A stretch of 52,695 nt of DNA from Deltaproteobacteria bacterium (GTDB lineage: Bacteria > Myxococcota_A > Polyangia > Haliangiales > Haliangiaceae): NCBI GenBank assembly GCA_025353585.1, contig JANXOM010000326.1, positions 1 to 52,695 on the forward strand, in the 5' to 3' direction. The notes below the pieces were generated by a model. The model saw only the letters and a list, made by a program, of their open reading frames with translations. It was not told the origin of the DNA and made no database searches. Positions 46,618 to 52,695 of the stretch are shown here, piece after piece; positions within the stretch are counted from its first letter, which is position 1, and each line of letters begins with the position of its first letter. The position numbers and the translations under genes are program-made.

Positions 46618-49600
46618 ATGGTCCGCTCTGCGTGGTTCGTCGGTACGCTGGTGTGCGCCCTCGCCACCGGCTCGTTCGCGGCCGCGCCGCGCGCCCACGG
46701 CCCGATCGCCGCCGACGAGCTGACCGCGCTGCCCGCCGCCGCCCTCCCCGCCGGGGAGACGCTGCGAACGGTCCGCGACGTGCGGTACGGGACGACGGCC
46801 GCGCCCGCCGCGTGGCACGCGTTCACGGCCGCCGCCGGCGGCCGCTGGTCGGTCTCGTGGGACCGCGCGACCGGCGCGCCGAACCGGATCTGGGGCTCGG
46901 GGATCCTGGCGCCCGGCGCGATGACGTCGCCCGATCTCGCTGCGCTCTACGCGCGCGCGTGGCTCGCCGACCACCTCGCGCTGCTCGCCCCGGGCGCGGC
47001 CGCGAGCGACTTCGTGCTCGTCTCGAACGTGAACGACGGGACCATCCGCGCCGTCGGGTTCGTCCAGACGAGCGGCGGCACGCGCGTCCTCGGCGGGCAG
47101 ATCGGGTTCGAGTTCAAGCAGGACCGCCTGTTCGTCATCGGCTCGACCGCGCTCCCGCGCGTGACGACCACCGCCGCCGCCCCGCGCCTCGCCGGTACCC
47201 TGCTCCGCGCGCGCGCGATCGCCGCCGTCCGCGAGCAGCTCGCGCTGCCGGCCGCCGCCCGGGCCTCCGCCCTCGGCGCCGATGTCATCGTCCCGCTGAT
47301 CGCCGACGACGCGATCCTCGGCTACCGCGTGGCCGCGCCGATCGAGCTCGACGCGGGTCCGGGCGGCCGCTACCTCGCGTACATCGATCCGGCCACCGGC
47401 GCGCCGCTCGCGGTGCGGCAGCAGAACATGTTCGAGACCGGCACGCTGGTCTACAGCACCGTCGACCGCTACCCCGGGCGCGGCCGCGTGGACCAGCCGG
47501 CGCCGCTCGCGCACGTCCTGGTCAACGGCGTCACCGCGACGACCGGCCCCGACGGCACGGTCGCGGTTCCTCCCGCCGGCGGGACGGTGACCACCGCGGT
47601 GACCGGCGACCTCGTGATGGTGTTCAACATCGCGTCGAACGGGGTCTCGGCCGTGGCATCGCTCCCGCTCTCCGCGGGTGGCACGGCGCGATGGGACGCG
47701 AGCGCGGTGGTCGAGGATGACGCTCAGCTCGTGACATACCTCGCGATGAACACCGTCAAGGAGTTCGTCCGCGTGAACGTGGACCCCGACATGCCCACGC
47801 TGACCGACCTCCTCCCGGCGAACGTGAACCTCGATCAAGATTGCAATGCGTTCTTCGACGGCTACAGCGTGAACTTCTTCCACGCGAGCGCCACGTGCGA
47901 GAACACCGGCCGGATCAACGACGTGATGTGGCACGAGTTCGGTCACGATCTCCACGCGCACGAGATCATCGACGGCGTCGGGCGCTTCGACGGCGCGATG
48001 TCGGAAGGTGCGGCGGATACGCTCGCGGTCAACATGACCGGCGATTCGGGCCTCGGCCGCGGCTTTCACTACACGGACGAGCCGCTCCGCGAGCTGAACC
48101 CGCCCGACAGCGAGGCGGTGTTCCCGAGAGACGTCGGGGAGATCCACAAGACCGGCCTCATCTTTGGCGGCACGTGGTGGGACCTGCGGCAGGCGTTCCG
48201 CGACCAGCTCGGCGCGGTCGACGGCGAGGCGCTGACCTTGCGTCTCTATCTGGGTGCTCTCCGGCGGTCGATCGACATTCCGTCGAGCCTCGTCGAGACG
48301 CTCGCCACCGACGACGACGACGGCGACCTCTCCAATGGCACACCGCACGAGTGCACGATCCGCAACGTCTACGGGGCGCACGGGATGCACACGACGAGCG
48401 GCACGATCGCGGGCCCCGCGCTCCTGGAGACCGGCGCGTTCCCGATCAGCTCGGTGCAGGTGCGCACGGACATCACGGGGCTCGTCGACCGCTGCGCCGC
48501 CGACACGGTCGACCACGTCACCATCGGCTGGGGCGACGGCGCCCACGGCGTCCCGGCCGCGGGCTCGGTCACGGCGACGCGGGCGGCCCCCGGCGTCTAC
48601 TTCGCGCAGCTCCCGCTGCCGACCGACGGCGACGGCAGCTACAGCGCGCTCGTCACGTTCGCGAACGGCACGACGTTCGGGCTCCCCGACAACCGCGCCG
48701 ATGCGCACTACGACGTCTACCAGGCGGACACGGTGAAGCTGTACTGCACGGACTTCGAGACCGATCCGTTCGCGGCAGGCTGGACGACCGCGTCGCGCTC
48801 GGGGCCCTCGCCATGGGCCTGGGTGGTGCCAGGCGGTGGCGTCACGGATCCGCCGGCGGCGTTCTCGGGCACCCACGCGCTCGTGCAGGCGCCCGGCGGA
48901 GACTATGCCAAGAGCTCGCTGACCTCGGTGACGATGCCGCTCGTCGACGTGCGGCCGTACAGCGACGTCCGCCTGCAATACCGGCGCTGGCTCGCCGTCC
49001 AGGACAGCCACTTCGATCAGGCGCGCATCACCGCGAACGGCAACCAGGTCTGGCAGAACGCCACGATCAACATGGGCGATTCCAGCTCGCTGCAGCACAT
49101 CGACAAGGAGTGGCGGTTCCAGGACGTCCCGCTGTCGGGGCTGTTCCACGGCTCGCAGGTGCAGGTCGGCTGGGACCTGACCGCCGACGGCGACCTGCAG
49201 CTCGGCGGCTGGGCCCTCGACGACGTCTGCATCGTCGCGAACCCCGAGTCCATGTGCGGCGACGGCGTGCGCGCGTTCAGCGAGCAGTGCGACGACGGCG
49301 CGGCGAACGCGGACAAGCCCGACACCTGCCGCTCCGACTGCAACCTGCCGACCTGCGGCGACCTCATCGTCGACACGGGCGAGCAGTGCGACCACGGCGC
49401 CGCGGGAGACGCCACCTGCTCCAAGAAGTGCGAAACGATCTTCGCCTCCGACGGCGGCTGCACCACGAGTGGCGGCGGCTCTGGCACCGGACTGCTCGTG
49501 GCCGGCGTGCTGTTGCTCGTGCGGAGAAAGTCCGCGCGCGCGCCAGGTGTGATCCCGGTCAATCCGAAAGCACGAGTCCCAGCGCGTCTTCGCGCGCGGC

Positions 49601-49761
49601 CCGCACGGCCAGGCCGAGCGCGAGCTGGCCGCGGGCGCGGACCAGGTTGTGGGCGCGGCGAGACGGGAAGCGTGCCGCGTCCCAGCCGAAGTAGCGATCC
49701 TCGACGACATCGGTGCCGAAGCGCGCGGCGAGCTCGAGGCAGACCGTCTCGAGCCCGATGA
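46618..49761 (+). CDS. Secreted HEFGH metalloprotease with DUF4215-like repeats and MYXO-CTERM-like tail, read through
   Basis: A 1047-residue exported protein. After a signal peptide (FVGTLVCALATGSFA) comes a propeptide-like region of FTP/PepSY kind (RVLGGQIGFEFKQDRLFVIG). The zinc site HEFGH (residues 439-443) and downstream SEGAADTLA match fungalysin/thermolysin-like (M36/M4) peptidases. A beta-rich part follows, then two Cys repeats (MCGDGVRAFSEQCDDG; CGDLIVDTGEQCDHG), and near residue 960 a tail CTTSGGGSGTGLLVAGVLLL with VRRK, typical of MYXO-CTERM. The frame then continues ~75 Arg/Pro-rich residues, antisense to the next gene. A TGA at 49550, one base out of frame, would give the expected end. 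Confidence 0.85.
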   Translation: MVRSAWFVGTLVCALATGSFAAAPRAHGPIAADELTALPAAALPAGETLRTVRDVRYGTTAAPAAWHAFTAAAGGRWSVSWDRATGAPNRIWGSGILAPGAMTSPDLAALYARAWLADHLALLAPGAAASDFVLVSNVNDGTIRAVGFVQTSGGTRVLGGQIGFEFKQDRLFVIGSTALPRVTTTAAAPRLAGTLLRARAIAAVREQLALPAAARASALGADVIVPLIADDAILGYRVAAPIELDAGPGGRYLAYIDPATGAPLAVRQQNMFETGTLVYSTVDRYPGRGRVDQPAPLAHVLVNGVTATTGPDGTVAVPPAGGTVTTAVTGDLVMVFNIASNGVSAVASLPLSAGGTARWDASAVVEDDAQLVTYLAMNTVKEFVRVNVDPDMPTLTDLLPANVNLDQDCNAFFDGYSVNFFHASATCENTGRINDVMWHEFGHDLHAHEIIDGVGRFDGAMSEGAADTLAVNMTGDSGLGRGFHYTDEPLRELNPPDSEAVFPRDVGEIHKTGLIFGGTWWDLRQAFRDQLGAVDGEALTLRLYLGALRRSIDIPSSLVETLATDDDDGDLSNGTPHECTIRNVYGAHGMHTTSGTIAGPALLETGAFPISSVQVRTDITGLVDRCAADTVDHVTIGWGDGAHGVPAAGSVTATRAAPGVYFAQLPLPTDGDGSYSALVTFANGTTFGLPDNRADAHYDVYQADTVKLYCTDFETDPFAAGWTTASRSGPSPWAWVVPGGGVTDPPAAFSGTHALVQAPGGDYAKSSLTSVTMPLVDVRPYSDVRLQYRRWLAVQDSHFDQARITANGNQVWQNATINMGDSSSLQHIDKEWRFQDVPLSGLFHGSQVQVGWDLTADGDLQLGGWALDDVCIVANPESMCGDGVRAFSEQCDDGAANADKPDTCRSDCNLPTCGDLIVDTGEQCDHGAAGDATCSKKCETIFASDGGCTTSGGGSGTGLLVAGVLLLVRRKSARAPGVIPVNPKARVPARLRARPARPGRARAGRGRGPGCGRGETGSVPRPSRSSDPRRHRCRSARRARGRPSRAR

Positions 49762-50602
49762 CGATCGAGCGGCGCTCCGCCGGCGTGGTGATGGCGTCGG
49801 CGACGCCGCGATAGCCGCGCATCGCGGCGGCAAAGAGGTCGAGGTCGAACACCACGCTGCCCGCGTCCTCGCCCCGCGGGTTACACCACGAGCGCATCGC
49901 GTCGCCGAGCTCGTACGCGAGCGTGCCGCGCGCGACCGTGTCCAGATCCACGAGGCAGGTCGCCACCGGCGCCGCCGCCGCGTCCGCGCTCGCGAACATG
50001 ACGTTGCTGATCTTCAGATCGCCGTGCACGTTGCGCAGCGCCGTCTCCGGCAGGGTGGGCAGCCCCGCCGCCGCGTCGAGGATCGCGTGCGCGAGCTCCG
50101 TCGCCTCCGCGTCGCCCGCCCCCGCCTCCGCCGTCGCGCGCAGCCGCCCCAGGTGCACCGCCGTGTCGTGGACGCCCGTGCGCACGAACGCGTACGCGTG
50201 CTGCAGATCGGCGACGGCCACGTGCCAGCGCCCGACGAGCGCGCCCGCCGCCTCGGCCCACGCCGGGGCGGGGATCCGGTGCACGCTCGCGCCCTCCACC
50301 CAGCTCAGCGCTCGCCACGCGCGGCCGTCGCGGTCGACCCACGCGCGCCCGTCGCGTGTGCGCAGCACCCGCGGCGTCCCGAGCCCGCGCGCCGCGACGT
50401 GGGCCGTGACCGCCTCGATGTCGAGGTTGACCGCCCCCGCGAACACCGCGTGGAGCCGCTGCACGCAGGCGAGCGGGGCGCCCTCCGCGTCGCGCACCGC
50501 GTACGTGTCGTTGATGAGCCCGCCCGCCAGCGGCGTCGCCTGCGCGGCCTGCCAGCCCCAGGCCGCTGCGACGTCCTCGGGCACGCCGGGCGACGCGGTC
50601 AC
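49559..50602 (-). CDS. APH-family phosphotransferase (aminoglycoside/choline/homoserine kinase-like)
   Basis: A 347-residue kinase of the APH superfamily. GTG at 50602 overlaps the stop of the upstream FKBP gene (GTGA). LAGGLINDTYAVRD is the nucleotide loop, NVHGDLKISNVMF holds the catalytic HGD-x-K-x-x-N, and CLVDLDTVARGTLAYELGDA the metal-binding Asp. Intracellular members phosphorylate small alcohols such as homoserine, choline or N-acetylhexosamines. The sequence does not identify the substrate, and antibiotic resistance should not be assumed. Its 3' end is overlapped for ~200 bases by the read-through tail of the metalloprotease. Confidence 0.87.
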   Translation of the reverse strand: MTASPGVPEDVAAAWGWQAAQATPLAGGLINDTYAVRDAEGAPLACVQRLHAVFAGAVNLDIEAVTAHVAARGLGTPRVLRTRDGRAWVDRDGRAWRALSWVEGASVHRIPAPAWAEAAGALVGRWHVAVADLQHAYAFVRTGVHDTAVHLGRLRATAEAGAGDAEATELAHAILDAAAGLPTLPETALRNVHGDLKISNVMFASADAAAAPVATCLVDLDTVARGTLAYELGDAMRSWCNPRGEDAGSVVFDLDLFAAAMRGYRGVADAITTPAERRSIVIGLETVCLELAARFGTDVVEDRYFGWDAARFPSRRAHNLVRARGQLALGLAVRAAREDALGLVLSD

Positions 50603-51909
50603 GGCACGTGCGGCTGCTGCACCGGCGCCGCCTTGATCTCGAGCAGCTCGATGTCGAACACCAGCATCCCCTGCGGCCGGTTCGGCGCGCCCTTGTAGGC
50701 GAGCTCCGCCGGCACCCAGAAGCGCGTGTGATCGCCGACCGACATCGTCGGGATCGCATCCGTCCACCCCGCCATCACGCCCATCAAGCTGAACTCGGCT
50801 GGCTGCGCGCGCAGGAGCGACGAGTCGAACATGCGGCCGTCCGTCGTCCAGCCCGTGTAATTGAGCTTCACGACCTCGGTCGGCTTCGGCTTGGGGCCGC
50901 CCGGGCCGGCCTTGATGACCTTGTAGAACACGCCCTTCGCCGTCTTCTGCGCGTCACTGGGCGGCTTCGCGACGTCGCTCGGCGCCGGCGGCGGATCGTT
51001 GGCGGCCTTCGCGATCTGCAGGACCTCCAGCTCGTAGCAGACCTGGCCCTTCGGCATCGCGGCCGCCGCTCGCCCGCCCTGCGTCATCTTCTCCGCGTCG
51101 GTCCAGAACCGTACGCGCGTCCCCGCGGTCACCGACGTGAGCACCTCCTCCATCACCACCGACTGGCGATAGGGCGGCGCGGTCGCGGGGCGCTTGCGGG
51201 TCTCCGTCGTGTCGAACATGTGCCCCTCGGCGTCCCACGCCGAGAAGTTGAACGTGACGGTGTCCCACGGGCGCGCCTTGTCGGTCCCCGTGCCCGTGCG
51301 CACGATCTCGTACTTGATGCCCGACTTGAACGCGGGCGCCTTCGCAGGCGGGCCCGCGAGGTCCGGCGGGATGGCCGGGGCCGGCGTCACGTCGACGACC
51401 TCGAGCATGTAGACCATCTCCTCGAGCACGGGCTGCGGGGCCGCGCGGAACGGGACGCCGGGCGGGACCCACACGACGGCCTTCTCGCCCTTGCGGAGGA
51501 GCTGCATCATCTCCGCGAAGCCGGTGGCGGCGGTCGCGAGCGAGAACGGCAGCGCCTGGCCGCGGTTCTTGTTCGTCGCGATGGTCTCGCCGGTGGTCTG
51601 CTTCCACGTCGTCGAGTTGATCATCACGCTGTCGTTGCGACCGATCGCGGTGCCGTCCGGGTTCACGACGAGCTTGCGATAGATGAGGCCCGACGGCGTC
51701 TTCACGGCATCGGCGGGCGGCGTCTTCAGATCCAGCGGCGGCGTGATCTGCTCGATCTTCTTCGGCGCGGGGACGGTCGCCGAGCCCGAGCCGACGTGGA
51801 TCCGCGCCGCGGTGTTCGAGCCCGATCCGGACCCGGCCGCCTTGTCCGCGTCGCGCTGGCAGGCGACGAGCGAAGCAGCGAGCGAGAGAACGAGAGCAAC
51901 GGCGCGCAT
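50599..51909 (-). CDS. Triple-domain FKBP-type peptidyl-prolyl isomerase lipoprotein
   Basis: A 436-residue predicted lipoprotein with lipobox LVAC at residue 17 and a Gly/Ser linker. Three FKBP-like repeats follow at about 65-175, 195-305 and 325-430. Each begins TxSGLIYRKL-, KSGIKYEIVRTG- or AKGVFYKVIKAG-like and ends in YMLEVVDV, YELEVLQI or FDIELLEI. The third is most canonical (VKLNYTGWTTDGRMFDSS; FWVPAELAYKG); the first two have lost several active-site aromatics. It probably assists folding of exported proteins in the periplasm. Its stop overlaps the kinase gene. Confidence 0.9.
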   Translation of the reverse strand: MRAVALVLSLAASLVACQRDADKAAGSGSGSNTAARIHVGSGSATVPAPKKIEQITPPLDLKTPPADAVKTPSGLIYRKLVVNPDGTAIGRNDSVMINSTTWKQTTGETIATNKNRGQALPFSLATAATGFAEMMQLLRKGEKAVVWVPPGVPFRAAPQPVLEEMVYMLEVVDVTPAPAIPPDLAGPPAKAPAFKSGIKYEIVRTGTGTDKARPWDTVTFNFSAWDAEGHMFDTTETRKRPATAPPYRQSVVMEEVLTSVTAGTRVRFWTDAEKMTQGGRAAAAMPKGQVCYELEVLQIAKAANDPPPAPSDVAKPPSDAQKTAKGVFYKVIKAGPGGPKPKPTEVVKLNYTGWTTDGRMFDSSLLRAQPAEFSLMGVMAGWTDAIPTMSVGDHTRFWVPAELAYKGAPNRPQGMLVFDIELLEIKAAPVQQPHVP

Positions 51910-51919
51910 CGCGCGGACC

Positions 51920-52412
51920 CTAACGCGGATCAGCGGGCTGCGCCAGGTAGGCCTCTCGCGTCAGGTTCCGGATCCCGTTGGCCTCCACGAGGACGTTGTC
52001 CTCGATGCGGATGCCGCCGTACGGCTTCACCTCGTCGAGCGCGCCCCAGTTGACGAGGCTCGCGCGGTCGCCCAGGCGGACCGGGCCCACCAGCGCGTCG
52101 ATGATGTAGAGCCCCGGCTCGATCGTGAAGACCTGACCGACCTCGATGGTCGACGTGTTGCGCAGGAACTTGTTCTCCGATCGCGGCGGGCGCGGCTTCA
52201 TGCCGACGTCGTGCGTGACGATGCCGAGGGAGTGCCCGAGGCCGTGCGGAAACAGGACGCGCGTGATGCCGCGGCCGACGAGCTCGTTGGCGCTGCCGCG
52301 CGCGAGGTCGGCGTCGAGCAGGAGCTGCGCGAGGAGGTAGTGCGACTCGTCGTGCAGCTCCTCGTACGCCTTGCCCGGCTTGATCCGCGCGCAGATCGCG
52401 AGCTGCAACGCG
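51920..52412 (-). pseudogene. M24 peptidase (Xaa-Pro dipeptidase PepQ-like), C-terminal part
   Basis: The C-terminal ~165 residues of an M24 metallopeptidase that cleaves Xaa-Pro bonds. They include RIKPGKAYEELHDESHYLL, FPHGLGHSLGIVTHDVG (metal His), FTIEPGLYI and GGIRIEDNVLV. Upstream of about 52412 the minus frame becomes antisense to the same gene's N-terminal half, so the true gene is not intact here. This is a broken copy at a fold-back junction, probably not a real mutation in the organism. It lies ten bases upstream of the FKBP gene. Confidence 0.85.
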
Positions 52413-52695
52413 CCCATGCGGCGGTCCTTCACTACATCGCGTACGAGACGAAGAAGGTCAGCGGCGACACGTCGCTGCTCGTGGACGCGGGCGCCCGTTA
52501 CCTCGGCTACGGCAGCGACATCACGCGCACGTACGCGCGCGGCGAGAGCCCCGGCGCGCGGCGCTTCACCGATCTCATCGCGCGCATGGACGCGTTGCAG
52601 CTCGCGATCTGCGCGCGGATCAAGCCGGGCAAGGCGTACGAGGAGCTGCACGACGAGTCGCACTACCTCCTCGCGCAGCTCCTGCTCGACGCCGA
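52308..52695. repeat. Fold-back inverted duplication at the right end
   Basis: 52308-52412 and 52591-52695 are perfect inverted copies (105 bases). After one mismatch (52413/52590) a further 7 bases match (CCATGCG/CGCATGG). The 162-base middle is unique. Because both arms encode the same internal piece of one gene in opposite directions, this is best explained as a chimeric join at a short microhomology. Confidence 0.9.
52415..52695 (+). pseudogene. M24 peptidase, middle part, inverted at the window end
   Basis: In the plus direction an open frame gives HAAVLHYIAYETKK, LLVDAGARYLGYGSDITRTY (two metal Asp) and then the same LQLAICARIKPG segment that is also encoded on the minus strand. It is the part of the same dipeptidase that should lie directly upstream of the minus-strand fragment. 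It ends at the window edge. Confidence 0.85.

Noticed and set aside
49559-50602. Aminoglycoside resistance gene
   Set aside because: The APH fold is shared by many housekeeping small-molecule kinases; nothing indicates a resistance cassette or mobility.
52413-52663. N-terminal extension of the minus-strand M24 peptidase
   Set aside because: This part is antisense to the same gene's own middle region within the fold-back, so it is not a real protein sequence.

Overview
The window is very GC-rich, densely coded bacterial DNA with almost no spacer between genes. Several signs point to Myxococcota of the Polyangia/Haliangium kind. Two surface proteins end in MYXO-CTERM-like tails (Cys-rich turn, hydrophobic stretch, Arg/Lys cluster). 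One of them also carries DUF4215-type Cys repeats. There is a Ser/Thr kinase with a zinc-binding N-terminus and a myxobacterial secretion-type C-terminal domain, an EF-G of the delta-proteobacterial/mitochondrial EF-G1 type, and at least eleven predicted lipoproteins. No rRNA, CRISPR array, prophage or insertion sequence was seen. There is one tRNA, tRNA-Arg(UCU).

Layout. 1-6110: short inverted repeats, then a minus-strand run BrkB-like membrane protein, lipase-like lipoprotein, FadL-type channel, LigD-type polymerase, with tRNA-Arg opposite the BrkB start. 6110-6597: a gene-free block holding four copies of a 23-bp repeat. 6598-12139: envelope genes and a receptor Ser/Thr kinase. 12215-16712: EF-G, a CDP-alcohol phosphatidyltransferase, a SixA-like phosphatase and an anion permease. 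16863-26272: a probable synthase-dependent polysaccharide locus. It has a hyaluronan/chitin-synthase-like GT2, a WbqC-like protein, a PIG-L deacetylase, two membrane-fusion-protein paralogues, one TolC-like outer-membrane protein and two lectin-like lipoprotein paralogues. 26335-30108: cystathionine beta-synthase, an acyl-CoA synthetase and a NodB-type deacetylase.

30248-40419 is a polyhydroxyalkanoate (PHA) region. Phasin, an MFS transporter and the regulator PhaR lie on the minus strand. A seven-gene plus-strand operon with start/stop overlaps runs lipoprotein, alpha/beta-hydrolase, outer-membrane barrel, second lipoprotein, miniature PhaE-like subunit, acyl-CoA synthetase, class III PhaC. 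Joining an outer-membrane protein and lipoproteins to the PHA synthase is the most unusual arrangement here. A dyad of the form TTGCAACGCAA recurs at the phasin, MFS, phaR and operon promoters and gives a candidate PhaR regulon.

40466-52695: a DMT transporter, a DNA glycosylase, a pseudokinase fused to a receiver domain, a second lipase-like lipoprotein, a small EF-hand protein, a deacetylase-like lipoprotein, a large HEFGH metalloprotease, an APH-type kinase, a triple-FKBP lipoprotein and a broken M24 peptidase. The last 390 bases form a fold-back: the same 105-113 bp occur in inverted orientation, so the right end is probably an assembly or amplification chimera.

Many first genes of transcription units have a TAnnnT hexamer 4-9 bases before the start codon and no Shine-Dalgarno sequence, which suggests frequent leaderless transcription.
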